From: Kurthia huakuii LAM0618
Lineage (GTDB): Bacteria > Bacillota > Bacilli > Bacillales_A > Planococcaceae
NCBI RefSeq assembly: GCF_000505545.1
Contig: NZ_AYTB01000013.1
Span: 124,001 to 188,000, forward strand
Reading direction: 5' to 3'
Length of the DNA: 64,000 nucleotides
In this document: piece by piece, positions 33,688 through 42,497 of the stretch
Position numbering within the stretch: the stretch's first letter is position 1
Layout: the number at the start of each line of letters is the position of its first letter
Notes under the pieces: model-generated
What the model was told of the DNA's origin: nothing
The model's database searches: none
What the model saw: only the letters and a program-made list of their open reading frames with translations
Position numbers and translations under genes: made by a program

Positions 33688-34581
33688 ATGACATATAAAA
33701 ATGTAACAGTAGCAGGTAGTGGCGTATTAGGTAGTCAAATTGCGTTCCAGACAGCTTTCTTCGGTTTTAATGTAACAGTATATGATATTAATGAGGCAGC
33801 GATTGCGAAAGCACGACAATTATGTGCGCAACATAAAGAGACATACGGTGCGTATTTTCACGATGAAGCGCGCGCTGAGCAAGCATTTGAAGCATTACGT
33901 TATTCAACGGACTTAGCGGATGCCGTAAGTGATGCGGATTTAATCGTTGAAGCAGTGCCGGAACGTCTTGATATTAAACAAGGTTTTTATGAACAACTTG
34001 CACAAGTGGCGCCAGCAAAAACAGTCTTTGCATCCAATTCTTCAACGATGTTACCGAGCCAATTTGCAGCATACACTGGTCGTCCAGAGAAATTTTTAGC
34101 ATTACACTTTGCAAATGAAATTTGGCGTAATAACACGGCTGAAATTATGGGGCATGCGGGCACTGAAAAACAATATGAGGAGCAAGTTGTAGAATTTGCA
34201 CGTGAAATTGGTATGATTCCATTCCATCTTCACAAAGAACAACCAGGTTATATTTTAAATTCATTGTTAGTGCCATTTTTAGATGCAGGTATGCAGCTAT
34301 GGGCTAAAGGAGTAGCAGATCCAGCAACCATCGATAAAAACTGGATGATTGCGACAGGCTCTCCGCGTGGTCCATTTGCGATTTTAGATGTTGTTGGCAT
34401 GGAAACACCATACAATTTAAATCTAGCAAAAGCTGCAGCTGGCATTCCAGGGACACAAGAAATTGCAGATAAATTAAAAGCTGAATATATTGATCAAGGA
34501 AAAATGGGCATTAACACAGGTGAAGGATTTTATACGTATCCAAACCCTGCGTATGCTGCAGCTGATTTCTTGAAAAAATAA
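33688..34581 (+). CDS. 3-hydroxyacyl-CoA (3-hydroxybutyryl-CoA) dehydrogenase
   Basis: A 297-residue NAD-dependent dehydrogenase of the HBD/FadB class. The Rossmann motif is VAGSGVLGSQIAFQTAFFGFNVTVYD; DADLIVEAVPERLDIKQGFY, the catalytic-type FASNSSTMLPS, and HFANEIWRNNTAEIM follow. The usual catalytic His-Glu context HFFNP is replaced by HFANEIWR, which may alter substrate range. The C-terminal domain contains GPFAILDVVGMETPYNL and the family end GKMGINTGEGFYTYPNPAY. It is a single-gene unit, so the pathway (fatty acid or butyrate) is unknown. Confidence 0.9.
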   Translation: MTYKNVTVAGSGVLGSQIAFQTAFFGFNVTVYDINEAAIAKARQLCAQHKETYGAYFHDEARAEQAFEALRYSTDLADAVSDADLIVEAVPERLDIKQGFYEQLAQVAPAKTVFASNSSTMLPSQFAAYTGRPEKFLALHFANEIWRNNTAEIMGHAGTEKQYEEQVVEFAREIGMIPFHLHKEQPGYILNSLLVPFLDAGMQLWAKGVADPATIDKNWMIATGSPRGPFAILDVVGMETPYNLNLAKAAAGIPGTQEIADKLKAEYIDQGKMGINTGEGFYTYPNPAYAAADFLKK

Positions 34582-34586
34582 CGATT

Positions 34587-34624
34587 AAAAAAGAGAGCTT
34601 TCCGCGATGGAGAGCTCTCTTTTT
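34587..34624. terminator. bidirectional terminator
   Basis: AAAAAGAGAGCT and AGCTCTCTTTTT arms between convergent genes. Confidence 0.85.
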
Positions 34625-34627
34625 GAG

Positions 34628-35107
34628 TTAAAATTCATATTTTTCGCGATGATTTGAGCTTGCAGGAATGAGCAGCGAAATTAATGCGAGGAAAATAATG
34701 AAGCCGACAAATGTAAACGTATTAAAGTAAATATTAGTAGAATACGCATTAATCATTGAAAAGACGACATCCGTTTGTTGACTATTTAACGCATTTTTCA
34801 ATTGGAAAACATCGCGCATTGTACGAAATACAATAAAGATGGTCAGCACACCATATAGGACTAGTAACACTATACGCATACGCGCGTTGAACATGCGATG
34901 GAAATTTCGAAGCATAATGACTGTGGCAACTGCAAAATAGACAATGAAAATAAAGCCTAATTGAAAGTAGAAGCTATTGTATAAGCCATCTGCATTTGCT
35001 TTATATAAATCAATATCAAAATCTGGTGTTAATACGTTCATACTCATCCAGACAAAGATGGTCGCCAAGCCTGTAAAAAACATGGTGATATATAAAATTG
35101 GTTTCAA
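34628..35107 (-). CDS. four-helix membrane protein of unknown function
   Basis: A 159-residue integral membrane protein with four hydrophobic helices (about residues 5-24, 48-66, 80-98 and 130-150), separated by short basic loops such as RNFHRMFNARMR. No catalytic motif is visible. It ends RE..EF in the cytoplasm. Its stop nearly touches a shared terminator. No family is recognised and there is no operon partner. Confidence 0.65.
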   Translation of the reverse strand: MKPILYITMFFTGLATIFVWMSMNVLTPDFDIDLYKANADGLYNSFYFQLGFIFIVYFAVATVIMLRNFHRMFNARMRIVLLVLYGVLTIFIVFRTMRDVFQLKNALNSQQTDVVFSMINAYSTNIYFNTFTFVGFIIFLALISLLIPASSNHREKYEF

Positions 35108-35755
35108 AATACGACCCTCCGTTCTGCTTTGCTTCTATTAGTATATCAAAAATAAATATGTATTTTGAGACATTTTCAAAAAGAATTTGTAGAATCCTTT
35201 AGCGAGGACATGAACGAGAGAATCAAGCCATTTCAATTGTTCATACGCCCTCGTATTTATACGCTTTAGGAGAAGTGAATGTTCCATATACAGAAAGAAT
35301 TTTCCTGGCTTTGTTGAAACCATTGCGCCTCGCAAGACGTCAAAAAGTACGTACAATGCAACAAGTTGGGTTGTGTATCGTAATCTAGCGATGAAATGAT
35401 GCCGTTTTACAGTACCTGCTAGGGTATCATAGTAATAGAATGGCAAATTTTATAATATGTACGCAAATTTTTGTGAAATAAATGATTAAAAACAAGTCTA
35501 AAGGTACGTATAGCACGTAATAAATAAGCGTTGGAAAGCTGTGTTGAAAGTATTTCAATATACTTTAACAACGATTGCATGTAACAGGACGATTTTGTTA
35601 AGAATGGTATAATAATGTCATAAAGTAAGAGAAAAAGTAGTTCAATGTTAGAAATACTTCATTGCATTTCACGATATACTTATTATTGTGACAAAATGTT
35701 CTTTGTGTAAAAACAAAATTACAGGTATACTACAAGAGGAAATGGAGTGAAACTT
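35108..35755. other. intergenic stretch with promoter elements only
   Basis: No gene is supported. A minus-strand open frame at 35138-35446 lacks a ribosome binding site and a recognisable family. TATAAT occurs at 35608-35613, and TTGTGT-17-TATACT at 35703-35731 could be the promoter of the lipoprotein gene at 35756, giving a very short leader. Confidence 0.5.
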
Positions 35756-36541
35756 ATGCAAAAAATGATGCTTTTGACGGCAGCAACAGTTGCCATGTTA
35801 GCTGCTTGTGGAAATAATTCTGATAATTCAAGTGCTAACAACGAGCAAGCACCAGTGACTCAAACAGCGGAGGAGTCTTCGAGTGCGACAACACAAACAG
35901 AGGACGAACAAACTGAAGCGGATGAGCAGCAACAAGAATCCACAACATCCGATAGTAAGGATAGTAATGCAACAACAGATGAAGAACAACAACCGACTTC
36001 AAATGACGAGGTCACTACTGAGCAAGAAACGACAACTGAAGACAATAAAGACACCGGTGCTGTAAGTGGAGAAACGGAGTCTGAAACAGCTAAGGCAGAT
36101 TTAACAAAGCCACTCAGCTTAAAAGAAGATGCCACAGATGATTCGATTGTTATTTATGATATGAACGATGAGCAATTTATTACAACGCGTGTCGATTATT
36201 CTTACGCGACAGAAGGCTCTCAAACGAAAAAAATCTTAATGACATTATATGATCGTTATTATACGACGTATTTTAATAATTATGCGGTATCAAAAGATGA
36301 GAAAAAAGTTATTCTTGATCTTAATGGTCAAGGGATGTTAGAAAATAATTTTGCTTATACAAATGAGAATTATGTAGAAATCATTACCTCACTATTTACA
36401 AACTTTCCGAAACTCGAAACGATTCAATTTAAAGTAGATGGACAAGTGACTGAACTAGATCACTTTACAGAAACATCGCGCGAAGATTGGGAAAAAATGT
36501 TTGAGCAAAATGATTACACATACAATGTAGTAGAAAACTAA
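35756..36541 (+). CDS. lipoprotein with acidic linker, paralogue of the one at 19483
   Basis: A 261-residue lipoprotein: signal with lipobox MLAAC (Cys18), a ~90-residue low-complexity linker rich in Thr, Ser, Glu and Gln, then a ~130-residue globular domain. The domain shares SKDEKKVILDL and NFPKLETIQFKVDGQVTELDHF with the protein at 19483. The linker would hold the domain away from the membrane and through the wall. The ATG at 35756 is chosen because GGAG lies eight bases before it; an upstream GTG at 35747 overlaps that site. Role unknown. Confidence 0.75.
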   Translation: MQKMMLLTAATVAMLAACGNNSDNSSANNEQAPVTQTAEESSSATTQTEDEQTEADEQQQESTTSDSKDSNATTDEEQQPTSNDEVTTEQETTTEDNKDTGAVSGETESETAKADLTKPLSLKEDATDDSIVIYDMNDEQFITTRVDYSYATEGSQTKKILMTLYDRYYTTYFNNYAVSKDEKKVILDLNGQGMLENNFAYTNENYVEIITSLFTNFPKLETIQFKVDGQVTELDHFTETSREDWEKMFEQNDYTYNVVEN

Positions 36542-36554
36542 TTCGTTTATGGAT

Positions 36555-36605
36555 AAAGTGTGGAGCCATCACAAATAGTTTGTGACAGCACCACGCTTTT
36601 TTTTT
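36555..36605 (+). terminator. intrinsic terminator
   Basis: Outer AAAGTGTGG / CCACGCTTT pairing with a perfect inner TCACAAA-TAG-TTTGTGA hairpin, followed by a long T run. Confidence 0.8.
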
Positions 36606-36684
36606 GCCATTTTTCATGAAGTAATTTTTTGAAACGTAAACATCGTTATACTAACAGTAATGCGTACGAAACGGAGGAAAAAAG

Positions 36685-36861
36685 ATGTCTACAAAGCAGA
36701 TGTTTATTAGTATGTTTGTGATGACAATTGTGACATTCGTTGCCGTATATTTAACAGCTGTTTTTGAAAATGTTTGGATTTGGGGCGTCTGGTTTATGTT
36801 AATGGTCGCCATTGTTGCTTGGTTTATGTTTATTAAACCGAAGTTGCATAAATCGTCATGA
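36685..36861 (+). CDS. 58-residue two-helix membrane protein
   Basis: A short gene with a good start: ATG at 36685 preceded by ACGGAGGAAA at normal spacing. The product has two hydrophobic helices (TKQMFISMFVMTIVTFVAVYL, and VWIWGVWFMLMVAIVAWFMF) and a basic tail KPKLHKSS. A terminator follows ten bases after the stop, so it forms a complete transcription unit. Function unknown. The opposite-strand open frame here is a shadow. Confidence 0.7.
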   Translation: MSTKQMFISMFVMTIVTFVAVYLTAVFENVWIWGVWFMLMVAIVAWFMFIKPKLHKSS

Positions 36862-36870
36862 TTGTGAAAA

Positions 36871-36891
36871 TCGCGCAATAGCGCGTTTTTT
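36871..36891 (+). terminator. intrinsic terminator
   Basis: CGCGC-AATA-GCGCG followed by six T. Confidence 0.8.
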
Positions 36892-36928
36892 ACTATTTAC
36901 GCTATACTGATGACAAGGAGTGATAGTG

Positions 36929-37621
36929 ATGCGTTTATTGGTCGCAGAAGATGAAGTGCTCATGCAGGAGCTATTAACGTTGCATTTGAGCGCGGATTAT
37001 GATGTTGTAATTGCGAAAGATGGTGCTGAGGCACTTGAAAAAATTAACCTCGAAACATTTGATGCTATTTTATTAGATATTATGCTGCCGTATGTGGATG
37101 GTTTTACACTTTGTGCAGAAGTACGTCGTATGAGTCAGACACCGATTTTAATGTTGACGGCACGCACAGAAGTTGAAGACCGTGTACGAGGATTAGAATT
37201 AGGAGCTGATGACTATTTAGTAAAGCCATTTGATTTTGCGGAGCTAAAGGCGCGAATTCATGCGTTGATTCGTCGTTCAACGATGCAGGAAGAAAAGGAT
37301 GAATCGGTCATTCAATATGGGCCATTTAAAATGGATATTCAATCGTTTAGCGTTTATATGGATGGGCAAAAAATTGATTTTACTGTGAAAGAATTTGAAT
37401 TGTTAAAGCAACTAGCGTTAGCGCCGAATCAAGTGTTTACGCGCGATGATTTGCTGCACTTATTATGGGATGAGGATCATGAACGCGATGGACGTGCGAT
37501 TGATTCACATGTCAAAAATGTTCGTTACAAAATGAAAAAAATTGGGACATCTACAAAGCTCATTAAAACCGTCTGGGGCTTAGGTTACCAATTTGATATG
37601 CCTGAGGATGCGCATGTTTAA
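36929..37621 (+). CDS. OmpR/PhoB-family response regulator
   Basis: A 230-residue regulator: receiver domain (residues 1-120) with acidic pocket AEDE, phospho-acceptor Asp50 in AILLDIMLPYVDG, and KPFDF, then a winged-helix domain (FTVKEFELLKQLALAPNQVFTRDDLL, RAIDSHVKNVRYKMKK). ATG 36929 follows AAGGAG by eight bases. The stop lies eight bases inside the sensor kinase gene. The signal is unknown. Confidence 0.95.
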   Translation: MRLLVAEDEVLMQELLTLHLSADYDVVIAKDGAEALEKINLETFDAILLDIMLPYVDGFTLCAEVRRMSQTPILMLTARTEVEDRVRGLELGADDYLVKPFDFAELKARIHALIRRSTMQEEKDESVIQYGPFKMDIQSFSVYMDGQKIDFTVKEFELLKQLALAPNQVFTRDDLLHLLWDEDHERDGRAIDSHVKNVRYKMKKIGTSTKLIKTVWGLGYQFDMPEDAHV

Positions 37622-39017
37622 TCGCGTCGGCTTTAAATGGGGTGCGCTTATTATGGCGCTCTTTTTAATTATTTTAGTGCCACTAGCGGTGTTGATTGAT
37701 CGTATTTTTGCAAATATTTATAGTGATTATGTCGATGCCTCCGTTGAGAAGCTGGCGACGCGTGCCGTGATGCAATTGGAACAAGAGCCTGTTATCACGT
37801 CAGATCGTATTGATTTAATGCTTAGTTTAAGCGATGATGCCATTATTGTGTTTGATAAAAATGGTAAAATCTTATCGCGCTCGGCATACGAGTTTTTTGA
37901 ACAAGATACGATTGATGCACAGTGGCGTGAACCGCTTGAAAATGGCGAAAAATCGTATACAGGGAGCCGTACGGAAAATGCTACAGGAGCGCGCTATCAT
38001 TATGTGGCAAAGCCGCTATTAAAAGCCGGAAAATACAACGGTGGCGTGCTCGTGATGTCCAATGTCACGAGTTGGTACGATACGATGAACCAAGTACGTT
38101 ATTGGACATTGCGCAGTATTTTAATGGCGATTTTGTTGGCATTTGTTTATACGATGCTAGTGTCATGGAAGCTATCGCGGCCACTTGTAAATATGACTGC
38201 AGCTACGCGTAAAATTGCGAAAGGCCAAGATACAAAAGTAGTAGTAGCGAGCAAAGATGAACTTGGTGTACTTGGTGAATCGATTAATGATTTAAGTGTC
38301 GAATTAAATAATTATCGTAAAAATCGTAGCGAATTGCTGGCGAATATTTCACATGAGTTGCGAACGCCGGTATCGTATTTACAAGGCTATGCGCAGTTGA
38401 TTGAAAATGGTCAGTATCATTCCGACGAAGAATTGAAAAAATATGCACATATTATCGACACAGAATCGGTACGCTTATCGAAATTGATTCAAGATGTTTT
38501 TGATTTGTCAAAAATGGAAGAAGGCATGATGACGTTTTATAAACAGGCAGTTGATATAGAGGAATTGCTTGAAGGCGCCGCAGATAAGGTGCAATTAAAA
38601 GCGCAGCAAAAAAATCTTGCGCTAGATGTAGCCATTCAACAACCGCTGCAAGACCTTGAAACAGATGGCATGCGCTTTGAGCAAATTATTATTAATCTAT
38701 TGCAAAACGCTGTCAATTATACGCAACAAGGTACGATTACATTGCGTGCATTTGAGAAAAAAGCGACATTGATGATTGAAATTAGCGATACAGGCACTGG
38801 GATTCCAGCAGAAGATGTGCCATTTATTTTTGACCGCTTCCATCGCGTTGAAAAATCACGCGTGCGCGATAAAGGTGGTACGGGCCTCGGTCTTGCGATT
38901 GTGAAAGCCTTAACGGAAGCGCTCGATGGTGAAATTGCCGTTGAAAGTGTCGAAAATCAAGGCACAACCTTTAGATTGTCATTCCCAATTCATACTTTTT
39001 CCACAACTAACGATTAA
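37614..39017 (+). CDS. membrane sensor histidine kinase
   Basis: A 467-residue kinase: helix at about 9-30, extracytoplasmic sensor domain (~31-160), second helix (~166-185), HAMP domain with LSRPLVNMTAATRKIAKG, then the H-box LLANISHELRTP with His247 and the ATPase N, G1 and G2 boxes (IIINLLQNAVNYT, ISDTGTGIP, GGTGLGLAIVKAL). ATG 37614 is preferred because GAGG lies six bases before it; ATG 37608 is also in frame. Pairs with the regulator it overlaps. Confidence 0.94.
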   Translation: MFNRVGFKWGALIMALFLIILVPLAVLIDRIFANIYSDYVDASVEKLATRAVMQLEQEPVITSDRIDLMLSLSDDAIIVFDKNGKILSRSAYEFFEQDTIDAQWREPLENGEKSYTGSRTENATGARYHYVAKPLLKAGKYNGGVLVMSNVTSWYDTMNQVRYWTLRSILMAILLAFVYTMLVSWKLSRPLVNMTAATRKIAKGQDTKVVVASKDELGVLGESINDLSVELNNYRKNRSELLANISHELRTPVSYLQGYAQLIENGQYHSDEELKKYAHIIDTESVRLSKLIQDVFDLSKMEEGMMTFYKQAVDIEELLEGAADKVQLKAQQKNLALDVAIQQPLQDLETDGMRFEQIIINLLQNAVNYTQQGTITLRAFEKKATLMIEISDTGTGIPAEDVPFIFDRFHRVEKSRVRDKGGTGLGLAIVKALTEALDGEIAVESVENQGTTFRLSFPIHTFSTTND

Positions 39018-39065
39018 ACTAAACATATAAACTCATGAGACTCCACCCCCGGATGTCATGGATAC

Positions 39066-39102
39066 AAAAAACTCACCTACGTCAGGAATAGGTGAGTTTT
39101 TT
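39066..39102 (+). terminator. intrinsic terminator
   Basis: AAAAAACTCACCTA and TAGGTGAGTTTTTT arms. Confidence 0.85.
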
Positions 39103-39319
39103 AATCGTTTATCGCAACGACATACTGAACAGGCTAGTTTAAACTGAGCTATTTTCCTCTGTTGTCATCATGCATCTAGTATCACCATCATAGGATGAGT
39201 AAATTTTTTTTAAATAGCTTTATATTTAAATGTATAAAATTCTAATAAATAAGCTTTTTATTAAAAAATACAATTATACATTAGTGAAAAAAGTTAAATC
39301 CCCTTTACAATACAAGTTT

Positions 39320-39356
39320 TTTGAGTTAACTTTTATTTGTGTTTGGTTAACTCAAA
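39320..39356. promoter_or_regulatory. BirA operator of the bio operon
   Basis: TTTGAGTTAAC and GTTAACTCAAA are perfect 11-bp arms separated by 15 bases. The GTTAAC cores and spacing match the biotin repressor operator known from Bacillus (TTGTTAACC...GGTTAACAA). It ends 20 bases before the bioD start. The upstream stretch 39103-39319 has no gene. Confidence 0.85.
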
Positions 39357-39376
39357 TGCAAAAAGGAGGAAAAGAA

Positions 39377-40078
39377 ATGACACATTTTTGGATGGTCGGC
39401 ACAGACACGGATGTCGGCAAAACATTTTGTACTGTACTTATGATGCGTACACTTCAACTTCAAAAGCAACGAAAAGTAACTGTTTTTAAACCCGTTCAAA
39501 CAGGACAAATTTATGTAAATGGAGAGGCGAGTTATTATGATACATCTATGTATAAACGCTTTTCGCTTATCCCGTTAGAGCTTCATGATCTGAATAGCTA
39601 TTCGTTTAAAACGCCAGCGTCGCCACATTTAGCGGCACGATTAGAAAATGCTCATATTGATTGCCAAAAGCTTCAGCATACATTGCAGGAATTGACAACA
39701 CGTTATGAGCAAATTATTTGTGAAGGGGCAGGAGGTTTGTTTGTGCCCCTTAATGAACAACTAGACTGTTTAATCGATGTTATTCAAGCATCTTCCTGGC
39801 CAGTCGTACTTGTTACTAAAACAGGCCTTGGTACGATTAATCATACTATGCTTTCATTTGAAGCGTTAATATCTCGTGGTATTCAAGTTAAAGGCATCAT
39901 GTTCAATAGCTATACCGATTGTGAAATGGAAAATGATAATATCGCCACTATTTTGCGTATGACGGCAATACATACTAAAGAATTACCATATGCCATCGTA
40001 CCAAAAGTAGCTGGTGAAGAAGCTATTCCAACGATTTCATTAGCTGAAAGCTCGCTCATAAAGGAGATGACACGATGA
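39377..40078 (+). CDS. bioD: dethiobiotin synthetase BioD
   Basis: A 233-residue ATP-dependent enzyme closing the ureido ring of dethiobiotin. The N-terminal P-loop is [31 protein letters not shown] and [14 protein letters not shown] follow. The open frame extends upstream to 39230, but ATG 39377 with AAGGAGG seven bases before it is the correct start, since the upstream part covers the BirA operator. The stop overlaps bioA by four bases. Confidence 0.95.
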   Translation: MTHFWMVGTDTDVGKTFCTVLMMRTLQLQKQRKVTVFKPVQTGQIYVNGEASYYDTSMYKRFSLIPLELHDLNSYSFKTPASPHLAARLENAHIDCQKLQHTLQELTTRYEQIICEGAGGLFVPLNEQLDCLIDVIQASSWPVVLVTKTGLGTINHTMLSFEALISRGIQVKGIMFNSYTDCEMENDNIATILRMTAIHTKELPYAIVPKVAGEEAIPTISLAESSLIKEMTR

Positions 40079-41475
40079 AACATAGCACGACATCTTTAAT
40101 TACTAACAATACATTGACTACACTACAAGAACGCGATTTACGACATATTTGGCATCCGTGTTCACAAATGAAAGATTATGAACAGTTTCCGCCTAAAGTA
40201 ATTCAAAAAGCTCAAGGCGTTTGGCTGTATGATGATGCAGGAAATCGCTATTTAGACGCTGTTTCTTCGTGGTGGGTAAACTTATTTGGCCACGCCAATG
40301 AACGGTTGGCCAATGTACTAGCAGAACAAGCTCATTCGTTAGAACATGTCATTTTTGCAAATTTTACTCATGAACCAGCCATCGAATTAGCAGAGCGTCT
40401 TGTTCGTATGACACCTGAAGGACTTGAAAAAGTTTTTTTTGCCGATAACGGCTCATCGGCAGTTGAAATTGCCTTAAAAATGAGTTTTCAGTATCGTGCA
40501 CAAACCGGACAAACACGCAAAACACGTTTTTTAGCTTTTACAAATGCTTATCATGGCGAAACGATTGGCGCACTTTCCGTTAGTAATGTTGAACTTTATA
40601 ATAAAGTATTTCGCCCATTAATGTTTGACACTATCCGTAGTCAAGGACCAGATTGTTATCGTTGTCCTTTTGGAAAACAGCGCGATACTTGTGAAGCACC
40701 ATGTATTCAAGCAGTTGAACAAGATATTATCGCTCAACATGAGGAGCTGACAGCAGTTATTATCGAGCCGCTGATCCAGTGTGCTTCGGGTATGAATATG
40801 TATCCACCTGTTTTTTTAGAAAAATTAGAGGCATTATGTAAACAATATGATATTCATTTGATTGCTGATGAGGTAGCAGTGGGGTTTGGACGCACAGGGA
40901 CTGTTTTTGCTTGTGAACAGGCAGCTATTCAACCTGATTTCATCTGCCTGTCAAAAGGGATTACAGGTGGGTTCCTGCCATTGTCTGTCGTCGTTACGAC
41001 GAATGAAGTTTATGACGCTTTTTACGATGACTATCAAACGTTAAAAGCTTTCCTGCATTCTCATAGCTATACTGGCAATACGCTAGCGTGTCGCGTGGCA
41101 CAAGAAGTATTGACAATTTTTGAAGATGAACATTACATTGAAATTGTACAGCAACAGGCGAGACGTTTAAGAGAAGGAGTCATCAAGCGATTTAAAGACT
41201 TCCCCTATTTAGGTGAGTTTCGTCAAACTGGGATGGTTGGTGCGATTGAATTAGTTAAAAACACTCGTACAAAGGAACCTTTTGCAAGCGATGAACGTAT
41301 TGGGTATGAAATTTATAAGCGAGCGCTTGAGAAAGGCGTCTTATTGCGTCCACTTGGGTCCATTATTTATTTTATGCCCCCTTATATTATTAGTGAGGAT
41401 GAAATGAATTTTATGTTGGATGTGGCCTATGAGGCGACATGCGATTACTTTAAAGAGCGAGGAGCAAGCTTATGA
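40075..41475 (+). CDS. bioA: adenosylmethionine-8-amino-7-oxononanoate aminotransferase BioA
   Basis: A 466-residue PLP-dependent class III aminotransferase making diaminopelargonate, the substrate of BioD. Motifs are [27 protein letters not shown], the PLP-binding [11 protein letters not shown] and the lysine site [14 protein letters not shown], in a full-length protein. A cysteine-rich stretch [17 protein letters not shown] near residue 200 is seen in Bacillus-type BioA. It overlaps bioD and bioY by four bases each. bioB and bioF are not in the window. Confidence 0.95.
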   Translation: MKHSTTSLITNNTLTTLQERDLRHIWHPCSQMKDYEQFPPKVIQKAQGVWLYDDAGNRYLDAVSSWWVNLFGHANERLANVLAEQAHSLEHVIFANFTHEPAIELAERLVRMTPEGLEKVFFADNGSSAVEIALKMSFQYRAQTGQTRKTRFLAFTNAYHGETIGALSVSNVELYNKVFRPLMFDTIRSQGPDCYRCPFGKQRDTCEAPCIQAVEQDIIAQHEELTAVIIEPLIQCASGMNMYPPVFLEKLEALCKQYDIHLIADEVAVGFGRTGTVFACEQAAIQPDFICLSKGITGGFLPLSVVVTTNEVYDAFYDDYQTLKAFLHSHSYTGNTLACRVAQEVLTIFEDEHYIEIVQQQARRLREGVIKRFKDFPYLGEFRQTGMVGAIELVKNTRTKEPFASDERIGYEIYKRALEKGVLLRPLGSIIYFMPPYIISEDEMNFMLDVAYEATCDYFKERGASL

Positions 41476-42038
41476 GAAAAGAACCTACTCATTTTATGAT
41501 TTTAATCGCCATTTTCGCTGCATTAACTGCTATAGGAGCATTTATTAAAATTCCGCTTCCAGTTGTGCCCTTTACGTTACAAATTGTGATGGTTTTTTTA
41601 GCCGCGGCTTTACTAGGAGCAAAGGGTGCTTTTTTTAGTCAAATTATTTATATAGGGTTGGGGCTTATTGGCTTACCGGTGTTTAACGAAGGTGGAGGGC
41701 CTATGTATATTTTTAAACCATCCTTTGGTTTTTTAATTGGCTTTCTTATAGCTGCTTTTATCATGGGAAGTTATTTGGAAAAAAAAGAGCAAAAGACGAT
41801 GAAAGAATATGTTACCGCTAATTTTATCGGACTTATTATTATTTATAGTATCGCCATACCGTATTTATATGTCATGTTAAATATTTGGCTACAAGCAGAT
41901 GTGTCATGGCGCTACGTGTTGATGATAGGTTTTGTGACAAGTATTCCAGCAGATATCTTGTTAGCCATTGTTAGCGGCTTTTTAGCGACAAAGTTAGTAA
42001 AAGCATTAAAACCAATATATCTTCCATCAAAAGTTTAA
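41472..42038 (+). CDS. bioY: biotin transporter BioY
   Basis: A 188-residue membrane S-component for biotin uptake with about six helices. The family signature [37 protein letters not shown] at the N-terminus and [18 protein letters not shown] are clear. It works alone or with an ECF module. Translationally coupled to bioA, so uptake and synthesis share BirA control. Confidence 0.94.
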   Translation: MRKEPTHFMILIAIFAALTAIGAFIKIPLPVVPFTLQIVMVFLAAALLGAKGAFFSQIIYIGLGLIGLPVFNEGGGPMYIFKPSFGFLIGFLIAAFIMGSYLEKKEQKTMKEYVTANFIGLIIIYSIAIPYLYVMLNIWLQADVSWRYVLMIGFVTSIPADILLAIVSGFLATKLVKALKPIYLPSKV

Positions 42039-42115
42039 ATTTTTATATTATTTTTTGGATATTCTCAACTCCTATCTTTTTTATGGTATATTTCTTGCTA
42101 ATCACATACAAAAAA

Positions 42116-42207
42116 ATGCTAGGAGTGCTGATGTTGTCAGCAGAGAAATCCACGTAATGAATTAATCCTTGAACCTGATCTAGTTTGCACTAGCGTAGGA
42201 AAGCGTT
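42116..42207 (+). ncRNA. orphan TPP riboswitch (duplicate of the one at 45919)
   Basis: Contains the TPP riboswitch core: AGGAGTGCTG, a CAGCAGAGAA element in place of CTGAGA, then CCTTGAACCTGATCTAGTTT and CACTAGCGTAGGAAAGC. It and its flanks from about 42077 to 42266 are nearly identical to 45882-46068. No thiamine gene follows; downstream is an IS30 tail. bioY lies upstream on the same strand. Confidence 0.85.
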
Positions 42208-42227
42208 AATTGATTTTTACATAATCA

Positions 42228-42264
42228 CGTCCCATGCCCGTATTCTGGCTTGGGGCGTTTTTTC
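42228..42264 (+). terminator. terminator of the orphan TPP riboswitch
   Basis: CGTCCCATGCC and GGCTTGGGGCG arms with one mismatch and a G-T pair, then TTTTTT. It also serves as the end of the bio operon. Confidence 0.75.
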
Positions 42265-42266
42265 AT

Positions 42267-42485
42267 TTTTACTTCGCAGATCTGTATGCACCATGGCAAT
42301 GTGGCAAAAATGAAAATCGTAACGATCTTTTACACGAATTTTTCCAAAAAAGAATGGATTTGGGGCAACTCACATCATCGAAAATAGAAAAAGCACTTTC
42401 ATTGATCAACAATCGATCACGAAAGTGCCTCAACTGGAATACCACCCAGGATGCATTTGAATATGAAGTGGTGCAGTTAATTTGA
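42267..42485 (+). pseudogene. IS30-family transposase C-terminal relic
   Basis: The frame ending at TGA 42483-42485 encodes FYFADLYAPWQCGKNENRNDL, LHEFFQKRMDLGQL and KALSLINNRSRKCLNW. These are the conserved C-terminal signatures of IS30 transposases (YFADPYAPWQRGxNENxNGLLREFFPKGTD... LINNRPRKCL). Only about 73 residues remain, including the NEN of the DDE triad, and there is no start. The preceding bases are the riboswitch terminator. Confidence 0.85.
42386..42428 (-). terminator. terminator of the ferric reductase-like gene
   Basis: On the minus strand GCACTTTC-TGATC and GATCA-GAAAGTGC arms are followed by TTTTTC. It lies 70 bases after the stop of the gene at 42498 and inside the IS30 relic. 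Confidence 0.75.
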
Positions 42486-42497
42486 CAATCTATTTGT

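Noticed and set aside
35138-35446. 102-residue minus-strand open frame
   Set aside because: TTG start without ribosome binding site, no recognisable domain, and no operon context.
36651-36878. Minus-strand open frame of 75 codons
   Set aside because: It is the shadow of the well-supported plus-strand 58-residue gene.
39377-42038. Horizontal transfer of the bio genes from codon use
   Set aside because: Codon choice looks somewhat different from the neighbours by eye, but I could not compute it, and IS30 and riboswitch duplication alone do not prove transfer.
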